A stretch of DNA of 64,000 nucleotides from Microbulbifer sp. MI-G (lineage in GTDB: Bacteria; Pseudomonadota; Gammaproteobacteria; Pseudomonadales; Cellvibrionaceae), in NCBI RefSeq assembly GCF_030440425.1, contig NZ_CP098023.1, positions 1,291,501 through 1,355,500 on the forward strand. Reading direction: 5' to 3'. The translations under genes were made by a program, and so were the position numbers. Position 1 is the first letter of the stretch; the number at the start of each line of letters is the position of its first letter. This document shows, piece after piece, positions 9,262-18,655 of this stretch. The notes beneath the pieces were generated by a model. It saw only the letters and a program-made list of their open reading frames with translations. It did not search any database and was not told the origin of the DNA.

Positions 9262-10728
9262 TTAGGTCGGGTTCGTGTAGAATACCTTTCTCGGCTGGGT
9301 CATTTTCTCCGGTGCGAGGATATCAATGAGTTCCTCTTCACTGAGCAAACCTTCTTCAAGAATCAATTGCTTGACGCTCGCACCGGTAACCAGTGCCTGC
9401 TTGGCGATGCGGGTGGCATTCTCGTAGCCGATAAATGGGTTGACCGCTGTGATCAGACCGATGCTATTTTCCACCATTTGCCGGCAGTGCTGCTCATTTG
9501 CGCTGATGTTGTTGACGCAGCGCTGGGTGAGGGTATGCATGGCCTGGGTCATCAGGCGTATCGACTGAAGCAGGTTGAAGGCGATCACCGGTTCCATCAC
9601 ATTCAGTTGTAACTGGCCGGACTCCGCTGCCATGGTAATAGTCAGATCGTTGCCGATGACCTGATAGGCCACTTGATTGACCACTTCGGGAATGACCGGA
9701 TTCACTTTGCCGGGCATTATCGACGAGCCGGGCTGCATGGGTGGCAGGTTTATTTCGTTCAGGCCGGCGCGGGGGCCGCTGGAAAGCAGGCGCAAGTCGT
9801 TACAGATTTTTGAAATTTTTACCGCGATACGTTTCATCACGCCAGAGAACATCACAAAGGCACCGGTGTCGGAAGTGGCTTCAACCAAGTTTTCTGCACA
9901 GACAAAGTCAATCGAGGATATTTCTGATAGTGCCTTGACGACGAGTTGGCGGTACCCCGGATCGGTATTGATGCCCGTGCCTATAGCGGTGCCACCCATA
10001 TTGATTTCCCTAAAGAGGGTTACCAGTTCTTTGACTCTGGCAACATCTTCGCGAATGGTTGCGGCAAAGGCGGCGAACTCCTGTCCCAGTGTCATAGGAA
10101 CGGCATCCTGCAGTTGCGTACGCCCCATTTTTAAGATTCGCGCAAAAGTCTCAGCCTTCTTATCGAATTCAATACAGAGAGCTTCCATGGACCGTACCAG
10201 ATCATTGTAGCTGAGCAGTATGGCTAAGTTGATAGCGGTGGGATAAACATCGTTGGTAGACTGCGACAGGTTGACATGGTTGTTGGGGTGGACCACTGTG
10301 TAGGTGCCCTTTGTGTGACCGAGCAACTCCAGAGCACGATTGGCGACAACTTCATTGGCATTCATATTGGTGGAGGTGCCCGCGCCCCCCTGAATCATAT
10401 CCACCAGAAACTGATCATGTAGCTTGCCATCAATTATTTCATCGCAGGCTTCGGCAATGGCATCTTGTATAACGGGTTCCAGGTAGCCCAATGCGCCATT
10501 GGCCAGAGCAGCCGCTTTTTTGACCATCGCCAGGGCTTTGACCAGGCAGGGGAAGTGATTGAGGGCGATCCCGGTGATCTGGAAATTTTCCAATGCGCGC
10601 AGGGTCTGAATGCCGAAGTACACATCGGCGGGTACATCGCGTTCCCCTAGTAAATCCCGCTCCCGGCGTGTCTCGCTATCAGTGCTGAATATGGGTGTGG
10701 ATTTCAGGGTGTGAAAATTGTTTTTCAT
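9262..10728 (-). CDS. aspA: Aspartate ammonia-lyase (aspartase)
   Basis: AspA converts L-aspartate to fumarate and ammonia. The 488-residue protein shows the fumarase/aspartase signature GSSIMPGKVNP, the GGAGTSTNMN segment and SQSTNDVYPT, with closer similarity to aspartases than to FumC. The ATG at 10728 is chosen for its AGGA 8 bases upstream. The open frame extends further upstream but would run into the 3' end of ansA. With ansA 140 bp upstream on the same strand it forms an asparagine to aspartate to fumarate pathway. Confidence 0.95.
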   Translation of the reverse strand: MKNNFHTLKSTPIFSTDSETRRERDLLGERDVPADVYFGIQTLRALENFQITGIALNHFPCLVKALAMVKKAAALANGALGYLEPVIQDAIAEACDEIIDGKLHDQFLVDMIQGGAGTSTNMNANEVVANRALELLGHTKGTYTVVHPNNHVNLSQSTNDVYPTAINLAILLSYNDLVRSMEALCIEFDKKAETFARILKMGRTQLQDAVPMTLGQEFAAFAATIREDVARVKELVTLFREINMGGTAIGTGINTDPGYRQLVVKALSEISSIDFVCAENLVEATSDTGAFVMFSGVMKRIAVKISKICNDLRLLSSGPRAGLNEINLPPMQPGSSIMPGKVNPVIPEVVNQVAYQVIGNDLTITMAAESGQLQLNVMEPVIAFNLLQSIRLMTQAMHTLTQRCVNNISANEQHCRQMVENSIGLITAVNPFIGYENATRIAKQALVTGASVKQLILEEGLLSEEELIDILAPEKMTQPRKVFYTNPT

Positions 10729-10868
10729 GCTGTTTCCTGTGTTCTCAGTGGCTGCGCACAGACATGTACGTAGATGTATTGAGGTATTTAAAAATCTGAT
10801 CACCGGGCAGGTTGGGGGATTGTGTGGTGTGGGTTGCAATGGTCGCCTACCAGAAGTCCGCTGTTGGC

Positions 10869-11885
10869 TTAGCGGTAGAGGGGAGTGCACTCCCCGCACA
10901 GTGAGGTCCCCATCAATACTTTGATTTCGTCTGCGGGGTAGCGCATGGCCAACAGATGGTTGAGTTTCGCAAAACAGGCGATGCTGGTCATATCCAGGCC
11001 ACTCACAACACCGCTGCGCAGCAGAGCAGAGCCCGTTGCATACTTGCCCAAATCCACCTGATTTTCCAGGCACTGGGAAACAGCCACACAAATAATGCCC
11101 GCTTCTGCCGCCGTTTTCAGTTGCGCTGTAAAGGCGGTGTTATTTGTGGGGGCGTTGCCAGTTCCGTAGGTTTCGATCACCAGCCCGCGGGGGCGATACT
11201 CGACAAGCTTACTGAGGAAAAGTGGAGAGATACCCGGAAACAATTTCACAAGTACCACCTTGCCATCGGCAGACTCGGGTGTTTGAAATTGCGGGCTGTT
11301 GACGGGGTCCAATAGCACATTGGGGTCAACACTAACCTGAATACCCACCTCTCCCAGGCTCGGGTAGTTGGGGCTGGCGAAAGCATCCAGTGAACCGGAA
11401 CTCACTTTTACTGCACGGTTACCACGTAGTAATTTGCCGCTGAAGTAGAGACAGACTTCCTTGATATCCTCTGATTTGCTCAGCAACAGGGCCGCGATCA
11501 GATTGTTGTAGGCGTCGCTGCGCATTTCCCTCAGGGGAATTTGCGAGCCGGTTACCAGAACCGGCTTGTCCAGCCCCTGCAGGGCAAAAGACAATGCGGA
11601 AGCGGTGTAGGCCATGGTATCGGTGCCGTGCAGCACGACAAAACCCGTGTAATGGTTATAATTGTCGCGTATTTCGGCAGCGATGCGGTACCAGTCCTGC
11701 GGTTGCATATCGGCGCTGTCCAACAGCGGTTCGAGGGTCTGAAAATCGACCTGTGGGAGCTGATCAACAGTATCCTCAAGAAGGCGTTGCAACGCGCTCT
11801 CCAGATGCGCATCCGGCACATAACCGGATGCGCTGCGACGCATTCCCAGGGTTCCGCCGGTATACAGGATAAGGGTTTTCTTCAT
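10869..11885 (-). CDS. ansA: Type I (cytoplasmic) L-asparaginase
   Basis: AnsA hydrolyses L-asparagine to aspartate and ammonia. The 338-residue protein begins with the first nucleophilic threonine motif (YTGGTLGM) and carries the second (HGTDTMAYTAS) near residue 86. There is no signal peptide, and the length matches the cytoplasmic class. It is divergently placed from hom and precedes aspA on the same strand, so the pair would feed asparagine nitrogen and carbon into central metabolism. Confidence 0.94.
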   Translation of the reverse strand: MKKTLILYTGGTLGMRRSASGYVPDAHLESALQRLLEDTVDQLPQVDFQTLEPLLDSADMQPQDWYRIAAEIRDNYNHYTGFVVLHGTDTMAYTASALSFALQGLDKPVLVTGSQIPLREMRSDAYNNLIAALLLSKSEDIKEVCLYFSGKLLRGNRAVKVSSGSLDAFASPNYPSLGEVGIQVSVDPNVLLDPVNSPQFQTPESADGKVVLVKLFPGISPLFLSKLVEYRPRGLVIETYGTGNAPTNNTAFTAQLKTAAEAGIICVAVSQCLENQVDLGKYATGSALLRSGVVSGLDMTSIACFAKLNHLLAMRYPADEIKVLMGTSLCGECTPLYR

Positions 11886-12216
11886 TACTCGACCGCTATC
11901 AGTGTTTCATTCAAGATGCCCCCTTTTTTGGAGGCAGGCACAGTGGATGCAATTTCGCCGGCTGTTGGTATCTGGTGCCAGGAGATGCCTTTAATGCATC
12001 TGCAGAGGATGGTACCTGTTTCAGGAGGGGTTTTAAAATGATAAAACTCTCGCCTGGCCTGTCCCCTGGCTGCTGGTGTGGGCACGCAATTTTATTGACT
12101 TTTTCTCTTTTCGCTCGGTAAGGTTGCCGATCCTTTGTAGATTTTAGTGGCATTTATTGCACGGGCTTTTGCACTGCAATTACCGTGTGTCGGGTCGTGA
12201 GGATGGGAGGAAAGTT
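11886..12216. other. Divergent promoter region ansA / hom
   Basis: This 330-bp region separates divergent ansA and hom and should contain both promoters. I could not define a convincing sigma-70 pair or a threonine-type attenuator (no run of Thr/Ile codons in a leader peptide). The hom ribosome site GGGAGG is at 12205-12210. Confidence 0.4.
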
Positions 12217-13581
12217 GTGAGCGCAACAGTTGAAAGAGCTGCTCAGATGAAGGGCCAAGAGGTTGCGGGGAGCCCCGCGCGCGCGGTGCGTATCGGCGTG
12301 TGCGGCCTGGGTACTGTGGGTGGCGCCACCATCAATGTCCTGGCGCGCAATGGGAAAGAAATCGCCGCGCGCTGTGGACGGCCAGTGATTATAGAGGAGG
12401 TCGGTGCCCGTCGTGATAATCCCGACTGTGATACCAGCCGGCTGAAAGTCACCCCGGATATCTTTGCTGTCGCCAACAACCCCGACGTGGATATTCTGGT
12501 AGAGCTGGTCGGCGGGACAGGCGTGGCGCGGGATCTGGTATTGACAGCCATTGACAATGGCAAGCATGTCGTCACCGCCAACAAGGCGCTGATTGCAGAA
12601 CACGGCAATATGCTGTTTGAGTTCGCTGCCCAAAAAGGGGTCACGGTGGCCTATGAGGCTGCCGTGGCGGGAGGGGTGCCCATTATCAAGTCTCTGCGCG
12701 AGGGTCTTGCGGGTAACCGGATTCAGTGGATCGCCGGTATTATCAATGGTACCGGCAACTATATCCTCACGGAGATGCGCGAAAGTGGGTGCAGTTTTGC
12801 CGAGGCCCTGGGCCAGGCGCAGGCTTTGGGCTACGCAGAGGCAGACCCTACCTTTGATGTTGAGGGGATAGACGCTGCGCATAAACTGGTCATTATGGCC
12901 TCCCTGGCATTTGCCATACCGCTGACTTTTGACAAGGTCTATACCGAGGGCATTAGCCGGATTTCCAGGGAGGATATCCGCTACGCGGATGAATTAGGCT
13001 ATCGCATCAAGCACCTGGGAATTGCCCAGCGCAGGGGCCAGGGGGTGGAGTTGCGTGTGCACCCGACCCTGATACCGCAACGCCGGCTCATCGCCAACGT
13101 CAACGGTGTCATGAATGCCGTCCTGGTGAGTGGCGATGCCGTCGGTCCCACCCTCTATTACGGTGCCGGCGCCGGTGGCGAAGCCACGGCCTCTGCCGTG
13201 GTTGCCGATATTGTGGATGTGGCGCGGACGCTTGAAGCCAGACCGGACCAGAGGGTGCCGCCGGCCGGTGTCGCGCTCCATGAGCTGGGTGAAACCCAGG
13301 TGCTGCTACAGGAAGAGGTAGTCACCAGCTACTACCTGCGGATCTCCGCGTGTGACAAGCCCGGTGTCATGTCGGAACTTGCCACTATCTTCAGTGACTG
13401 GGGCATCAGTATCGAAGCGTTGATCCAACATGAACCGCAGGAGGGTGAAAGGCTTGTGCCGGTGGTTATTCTCACCAGTCGCGCGCGAGAGGCCAGCCTG
13501 TGTGGGGCGGTCGCACAGATTCAGGCCCTGCATACCGTCGAGGGAGAGGTGGTGCGAATCCGTGTGGAAAGTCTCGGCTGA
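12217..13581 (+). CDS. hom: Homoserine dehydrogenase
   Basis: Hom reduces aspartate semialdehyde to homoserine, the branch point to threonine and methionine. The protein has an N-terminal NAD(P) fold (GVCGLGTVGGATINVL), a central catalytic part with AGIINGTGNYIL and EADPTFDVEGIDAAHK, and a C-terminal ACT domain (from about YYLRISACDKPGVMSEL) for feedback control by threonine. It is monofunctional, without an aspartokinase part. The GTG at 12217 is chosen for GGGAGG 6 bases upstream. It is followed by thrC and recJ in the order known from pseudomonads. Confidence 0.96.
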   Translation: MSATVERAAQMKGQEVAGSPARAVRIGVCGLGTVGGATINVLARNGKEIAARCGRPVIIEEVGARRDNPDCDTSRLKVTPDIFAVANNPDVDILVELVGGTGVARDLVLTAIDNGKHVVTANKALIAEHGNMLFEFAAQKGVTVAYEAAVAGGVPIIKSLREGLAGNRIQWIAGIINGTGNYILTEMRESGCSFAEALGQAQALGYAEADPTFDVEGIDAAHKLVIMASLAFAIPLTFDKVYTEGISRISREDIRYADELGYRIKHLGIAQRRGQGVELRVHPTLIPQRRLIANVNGVMNAVLVSGDAVGPTLYYGAGAGGEATASAVVADIVDVARTLEARPDQRVPPAGVALHELGETQVLLQEEVVTSYYLRISACDKPGVMSELATIFSDWGISIEALIQHEPQEGERLVPVVILTSRAREASLCGAVAQIQALHTVEGEVVRIRVESLG

Positions 13582-13667
13582 ACCCGCCCAGTATGTCCTG
13601 GTCATGCCAACCCTTGAGGGTGGCCTGTGTTTATAACTCCCGCTAGATTCTGGGGCTAAAAACGATT

Positions 13668-15068
13668 GTGAAATATGTCAGTACCCGCGGCCGTGCGCCG
13701 TCACTTTCTTTTATTGATACCGTGCTCACGGGCCTCGCCACCGACGGTGGTCTCTATATGCCGGAGACTTTGCCACAGTTTTCCCGGGCGGATATTGCCG
13801 CTATGGGGATGCTGGATTATCAGCAGTTGGCATTTCGGATTATCCAGCCGTTTGTGGGTGAGGATCTCAGTGATAGAGCGCTGCGGGAGATTATCGATCG
13901 CGCTTACCGACCGTTTCGTCACCGAGCGGTGGCGCCGCTGGTGCAGACAGATACCAACGAATGGATACTGGAGCTTTTTCACGGACCGACTTTGGCCTTC
14001 AAGGATTTTGCCCTGCAGTTTCTTGGTCAGCTGTTCGACCACTTGCTGAAGAAGCGCGGTGAGCGTGTGGTAGTGATGGGGGCTACGTCAGGAGATACCG
14101 GTTCGGCAGCAATTGAGGGCTGCCGTCACTGCGAGAATATCGATATTTTTATCCTGCATCCCCACAAGCGGGTTTCCGAAGTGCAGCGCCGGCAGATGAC
14201 CACGGTACTGGCGGACAATGTGTTCAATATTGCCCTGGAGGGCAATTTCGACGATTGTCAGAACATGGTGAAGGCCAGCTTTGCCAGCCAGTCTTTCCTG
14301 CCCGACGGGCGCCGCCTGGTGGCAGTGAACTCCATCAACTGGGCGCGCATTATGGCGCAGATCGTTTACTATTTTTATGCGGCACTGCGTTTGGGCGCGC
14401 CGCACAAGACAGTGAACTTTTCCGTGCCCACCGGAAATTTTGGTGATATTTTCGCGGGCTACCTGGCTCGGCAGATGGGATTGCCTATTGATCAATTGGT
14501 GATCGCCACCAATACCAACGATATTTTGCACCGCTGTCTCAGTGATAACGACCATACCCTCAAACCCCTGGTGCACAGCCTGTCACCTAGTATGGATATC
14601 ATGGTGTCGAGCAATTTCGAGCGATTGCTGTTTGATCTGTACGGGCGCAATGGCGCTGCTGTAACGGAGCTACTGACGGATCGCAGTGCCCCTTTGCATT
14701 TGAGTGAGCAGGCCCTAGCACGCGCACGGCAGGTGTTTTCCAGCTATCGGGTCGACGATACGCGTACGGTAGCGGTGATCCGCGAGCAGTTTGCGGCCAG
14801 TGGATACCTGCTCGACCCCCACACCGCGATCGGTGTCGAGGCTGCACGGCGGGTGCGTCTCTCAGCCGAACAGCCCATGGTTTGCTTATCCACCGCGCAC
14901 CCGGCAAAATTCCCCGAGGCTGTGGCGCAGGCGCTGCCACAAACCACAATTCCCTTGCCGGCCCATATGCAGGATCTGTGGCAGCGCGAAGAGCGACTCG
15001 AGGTACTGCCGAATAGCCTGTCCCAGGTGCAGGACTACATGGCAGCCCTGTTGTCTGCTGGGAATTAG
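13668..15068 (+). CDS. thrC: Threonine synthase
   Basis: ThrC is the pyridoxal-phosphate enzyme making threonine from phosphohomoserine. The cofactor lysine is Lys112 in GPTLAFKDFALQ, and the phosphate-binding ATSGDTGSAA follows. The N-terminal YVSTRGRAP is typical of the long proteobacterial class (466 residues). The start is GTG at 13668. It lies 86 bp after hom and is likely co-transcribed. The homoserine kinase needed between the two steps (thrB/thrH) is not in the window. Confidence 0.96.
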   Translation: MKYVSTRGRAPSLSFIDTVLTGLATDGGLYMPETLPQFSRADIAAMGMLDYQQLAFRIIQPFVGEDLSDRALREIIDRAYRPFRHRAVAPLVQTDTNEWILELFHGPTLAFKDFALQFLGQLFDHLLKKRGERVVVMGATSGDTGSAAIEGCRHCENIDIFILHPHKRVSEVQRRQMTTVLADNVFNIALEGNFDDCQNMVKASFASQSFLPDGRRLVAVNSINWARIMAQIVYYFYAALRLGAPHKTVNFSVPTGNFGDIFAGYLARQMGLPIDQLVIATNTNDILHRCLSDNDHTLKPLVHSLSPSMDIMVSSNFERLLFDLYGRNGAAVTELLTDRSAPLHLSEQALARARQVFSSYRVDDTRTVAVIREQFAASGYLLDPHTAIGVEAARRVRLSAEQPMVCLSTAHPAKFPEAVAQALPQTTIPLPAHMQDLWQREERLEVLPNSLSQVQDYMAALLSAGN

Positions 15069-15076
15069 TTACCGGT

Positions 15077-15105
15077 ATCCGGTTCTGTTTGCCGGATTTG
15101 AATTT
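15077..15105 (+). terminator. Weak hairpin between thrC and recJ
   Basis: A 6-bp stem ATCCGG/CCGGAT with a 9-base loop is followed by TTGAATTT. It sits in the 49-bp gap between thrC and recJ and might attenuate transcription, but the stem is short. Confidence 0.3.
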
Positions 15106-15117
15106 AGCTGAGAGACA

Positions 15118-16845
15118 ATGAGTACAAGAATTCAGCGGCGGCCAGTGGATTTTTCCTCTGGCCGTTTTGCTTCTGATACGCCGAAAATCCTGCAGAGAGT
15201 GCTGCTAGGTCGTGGCATCGTCAGCGAAGAGGCCCTGGATCACAGCCTCTCCAGGTTACAGAAACCCGAGACAATGCGCGGCCTGGATACCGCCGTGACA
15301 TTGCTGCTGGAGGCTGTCCGGGCCCGGCAGAAAATTGTGATTGTTGGGGATTTCGATGCGGATGGGGCCACCAGTTGTACACTCGGGGTACTCGCACTCA
15401 GTGCCATGGGGGCCCAGGGTGTGGAGTTCCTGGTACCCAACCGCTTCGACTTTGGTTACGGGCTGACTCCGGAAATTGTCGAGGTGGCCAGGGAATCTAG
15501 CCCGGATGTGCTGATTACGGTGGACAACGGTATCAGTAGTATCGACGGGGTGGCGGCGGCCAAGGCAGCGGGGATGACGGTGATAGTGACCGATCACCAT
15601 CTGCCGGGCAGCGAGCTGCCGGATGCGGATGCCATTGTCAACCCGAACCAGCCGGATTGCGACTTTCCCAGTAAGCACCTCGCCGGTGTTGGCGTTCTTT
15701 TTTATCTACTCAGTCGTCTACGAACTGCCCTGCAGGCGTGTGGCTGGTTTGAGCAGAGCGCTATGGCCCCGCCAAATATGGCCGAATACCTCGACCTGGT
15801 GGCACTTGGCACTGTGGCGGATCTGGTACCGCTGGATCATAATAACCGCATACTGGTGCACCAGGGTATCGCGCGAATCCGCTCCGGTCGCTGCCGCCCC
15901 GGAATTTGTGCGCTGTTGGAAGTGGCCGGGCGCGACCAGCGCCGGCTGTCCACCACCGATATTGGGTTTATCCTTGGGCCTCGTATCAATGCGGCCGGGC
16001 GCTTGGATGATATCGGTACCGGTATTCGCTGTCTCCTGACCGGTGACACGGATGAGGCCCGTGTACTGGCGGGGGAACTGGATAGGCTCAATCGTGATCG
16101 CAAGGCGATAGAGCAGGGCATGCAGCGGGAGGCCCTGACAGCGCTGGAAGCGTTGCGTCTCGAAGGGGATATCCCCTGGAGCCTGTGCCTGTACGATGCC
16201 AACTGGCACCAGGGTGTGGTGGGTATTCTTGCCAGTCGTATCAAGGAAAAGTTTCACCGCCCGGTGATCGCCTTCGCCGAAGGTGACAACGGCCTGGTGA
16301 AAGGTTCCGCGCGCTCCATCCCCGGCCTGCATATCCGCGATGCCCTGAGTGATGTGGCTGCGGCCAATCCCGAACTGATCAGCAAATTCGGTGGCCATGC
16401 CATGGCTGCAGGGTTGAGCCTGCGGGCGGAAAATCTCGGTGTCTTTCGTGACGCTTTTGAGCAGGTGGTGCGTAACAGGCTCGATAAAAACCAGCTGCAT
16501 GCCGTGATCGACTCTGATGGAGAGCTGGATATCCGGGACTATAACTTGCAGACTGCAACACTGTTGCGTGCCTGCGCACCCTGGGGGCAGGCCTTTCCCG
16601 AGCCAATCTTCGATGGCGAATTCCTGTTATTACAACAGCGCATCGTGGGAGAGCGCCACCTGAAGATGGTGTTGTCACCGCCGCAGGCGCCACAGCTGGT
16701 GCTCGATGCCATCGCCTTTAATGTGGATACCAGTCTGTGGCCGCAGGCTGTGCGGAGAGTGCGCCTGGCTTACAAATTGGACGTGAATGAATTTCGCGGG
16801 CGGGAGTCTCTGCAGCTGTTGGTGAACTTGTTGGAGGCGGTATAG
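15118..16845 (+). CDS. recJ: Single-strand 5'-3' exonuclease RecJ
   Basis: RecJ degrades single-stranded DNA 5' to 3' in recombination, mismatch and base-excision repair. The DHH phosphoesterase core is clear: IVGDFDADGATS (motif I), ITVDNGIS, and VTDHHLPG with the namesake DHH, followed by a DHHA1-type domain with GGHAMAAG near residue 422. The 575-residue length is normal. The ATG at 15118 has GAGAG upstream. Linkage to hom-thrC is conserved in pseudomonads. Confidence 0.96.
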   Translation: MSTRIQRRPVDFSSGRFASDTPKILQRVLLGRGIVSEEALDHSLSRLQKPETMRGLDTAVTLLLEAVRARQKIVIVGDFDADGATSCTLGVLALSAMGAQGVEFLVPNRFDFGYGLTPEIVEVARESSPDVLITVDNGISSIDGVAAAKAAGMTVIVTDHHLPGSELPDADAIVNPNQPDCDFPSKHLAGVGVLFYLLSRLRTALQACGWFEQSAMAPPNMAEYLDLVALGTVADLVPLDHNNRILVHQGIARIRSGRCRPGICALLEVAGRDQRRLSTTDIGFILGPRINAAGRLDDIGTGIRCLLTGDTDEARVLAGELDRLNRDRKAIEQGMQREALTALEALRLEGDIPWSLCLYDANWHQGVVGILASRIKEKFHRPVIAFAEGDNGLVKGSARSIPGLHIRDALSDVAAANPELISKFGGHAMAAGLSLRAENLGVFRDAFEQVVRNRLDKNQLHAVIDSDGELDIRDYNLQTATLLRACAPWGQAFPEPIFDGEFLLLQQRIVGERHLKMVLSPPQAPQLVLDAIAFNVDTSLWPQAVRRVRLAYKLDVNEFRGRESLQLLVNLLEAV

Positions 16846-16925
16846 GGGTTGCCTTTTTCGAGAGCTGTGGGATCTATGGAGTTGCTCGTAGCTGTGATTA
16901 AAACATGTGATTGTAAGTGGGAATC

Positions 16926-17837
16926 GTGAAGCGCAAACAGATCCAAGCTGAAATCCTGTTGTTGTTGGCAGCCCTGTTATGGGGTGTTGCCTTTGTGCCA
17001 CAAAAAATGGCCATGACGGATATAGAACCGCTGGCGTTCAACGCTTGGCGCTTTATCCTTGGTGGCCTGATTTTGATTCCGGTTGTCTACTGGCTGTCCG
17101 CCCGCAGGGATGCCCAGCCCGGTTCAGTGGGCGGCAAGCAGGTCGATCACCGCTGGAAAGCCTGCTTGCCCGGCGGTGCTGTGCTTGGTTTCTGGTTGTT
17201 TCTCGGTGCGGCATTACAGCAGGTGAGCCTACTGTATACCACCGCCGGTCGCGCCGGGTTCATTACCGGTTTCTACTTGCTGCTGGTGCCAGTGATCGGC
17301 CTGTCACTCGGGCATAAGACCAATCGCTGGACCTGGATGGGTACTGGCCTGGCCCTATTTGGTCTTTACTGGCTGGCGGATTTCAGCCAGGCGTCGCAGT
17401 TGATTGGCGACCTGATGGTATTCGCCAGCGCCTTTGTGTTCGCCATCCAGGTACTGTCTGCCGATCACCTGGTGAAGCGCTACGATGCACTGCGTCTTGC
17501 TTGTATCCAGTTCCTGGTGTGTGGTCTGCTGTCGGCACTGGCATCGTTGTTGAGCGAGAAGCCGACACTGCAGTCGGCCTTGGATGCAGCCTGGCCTATC
17601 GCTTATATGATGATTTTTTCCACTGCACTGGCATTCACCTTCCAGCTGCTGGCCCAGCGCTACGCGGCACCTTCCCACGCTACGGTGATTATGAGCCTGG
17701 AGGCGGTATTTGCTCTGGGAGCGGGTTGGTTGTTTCTGAATGAAGTGCTCAACACTCCCGAGTTGATCGGTTGTGGCCTGATGTTGGCGGGTATGCTGGT
17801 CAGTCATTACGGGAATCACAGCGGTACCCATCACTAG
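16926..17837 (+). CDS. EamA/DMT-family inner-membrane transporter
   Basis: The protein has ten predicted membrane helices in two EamA repeats (about 300 residues), as in drug/metabolite exporters of the RhaT/YdcZ/RarD type. The substrate is unknown. A GTG at 16917 three codons earlier is equally possible. Its TAG stop (17835-17837) is part of the CTAG target of the adjacent insertion sequence. Without that insertion the next exporter gene would begin only 8 bp downstream, suggesting the two were once an operon. Confidence 0.85.
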   Translation: MKRKQIQAEILLLLAALLWGVAFVPQKMAMTDIEPLAFNAWRFILGGLILIPVVYWLSARRDAQPGSVGGKQVDHRWKACLPGGAVLGFWLFLGAALQQVSLLYTTAGRAGFITGFYLLLVPVIGLSLGHKTNRWTWMGTGLALFGLYWLADFSQASQLIGDLMVFASAFVFAIQVLSADHLVKRYDALRLACIQFLVCGLLSALASLLSEKPTLQSALDAAWPIAYMMIFSTALAFTFQLLAQRYAAPSHATVIMSLEAVFALGAGWLFLNEVLNTPELIGCGLMLAGMLVSHYGNHSGTHH

Positions 17838-17853
17838 GGCCTGTTCACACTAA
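17838..17853 (+). repeat. Left terminal inverted repeat of the IS
   Basis: 16 bp, GGCCTGTTCACACTAA, perfectly complementary to the right end of the element. Confidence 0.9.
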
Positions 17854-17871
17854 ATCCTGTATAATCCCCTC

Positions 17872-18647
17872 ATGGAAATTACAGCGCAACAATACAAAAT
17901 TATCGAAGATTTTCTGCCCCTTCAGCGCGGCAATGTGAAAATATCCAACTTACAAGTGCTGAACGCCATTCTTTACATAGCCGAGCATGGTTGCAAATGG
18001 CGAGGTCTGCCGAAGAAATTCGGCCGTTGGCACAGCGTCTACATGCGGGCGAATCGTTGGGCCAAGCAAGGTGTACTGGATAGGGTCTTTCTGGCCCTCC
18101 AGGAAAATAATGTGATCAATATCCAGGTCGATCATATCTCTCTTGATTCTACGGCTGTTAAAGTTCATCCAGATGGCACTGGCGCGTTAAAAAAAACGGT
18201 CCTCAATCTATCGGCAAATCACGAGCAGGATGGACCACCAAGATTCATATGGTTGCAGCCGACCACAACCGCGCCGTAGTATTTTCTCTGTCACCGGGGC
18301 AGGCTGGAGACGCTCCGGAGGGCCGAAAGCTGCTGAAAGGCCTTGAGAACTGCGGTTGGGATGGTGCCAAAGTGATCATGGACAAGGCCTACGAGGGTAA
18401 TGAAACCCGGCAGTTGGTATTCGATCTGGGCATGGAACCTGTCGTGCCACCGAAGAGTAACCGAATGAGCACCTGGAAATACGACGTGGAGGCGTACAAA
18501 AAACGAAATGAAGTGGAGAGGCTGTTTCGACGCCTGAAGGGCTTCAGAAGAATTTTCTCTCGTTTTGACAAACTGGATGTCGTTTTCACATTTTTTATTC
18601 ACTTTGCGCTTATTGTCGACACTTTAATTAGTGTGAACAGGCCCTAG
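17872..18647 (+). CDS. IS5-family DDE transposase, made by -1 frameshifting
   Basis: Two overlapping frames encode one transposase. OrfA (17872-18279) supplies the DUF4096-type helix domain and the first catalytic Asp (HISLDSTAVK). OrfB supplies the second Asp (IMDKAYEG) and the terminal R-E-K block (RNEVERLFRRLK). The frames join at a run of eight A residues (18189-18196), where slipping back one base gives KKNGPQSIGKS and continues in OrfB; the fusion would be about 258 residues. This is the usual IS427-group arrangement. The stop lies in the flanking CTAG. Nothing in the joined frame looks broken, so the element may be active. Confidence 0.88.
18628..18643 (-). repeat. Right terminal inverted repeat of the IS
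   Basis: 16 bp, perfect inverted copy of the left end. It is followed by CTAG, which supplies the transposase stop codon. Confidence 0.9.
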
Positions 18648-18655
18648 GGAATACC

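Larger units (their letters stand above)
17838..18643 (+). mobile_element. IS5-family insertion sequence (IS427-like), apparently intact
   Basis: An 806-bp element is bounded by perfect 16-bp inverted repeats, GGCCTGTTCACACTAA on the left (17838-17853) and its complement on the right (18628-18643). CTAG flanks both ends. Because CTAG is itself a palindrome, a TA or a CTAG target duplication cannot be told apart. It carries one two-frame transposase. A second, decayed relative lies at 44268-45074. Confidence 0.93.

Noticed and set aside
10729..11091. Upstream extension of the aspA frame giving a 609-residue product
   Set aside because: The extra part overlaps ansA, has no aspartase similarity, and a good ribosome site precedes the ATG at 10728.
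13589..13635. Imperfect hairpin between hom and thrC as terminator
   Set aside because: It has a bulged stem and no T-tract, and hom and thrC are expected to be co-transcribed.
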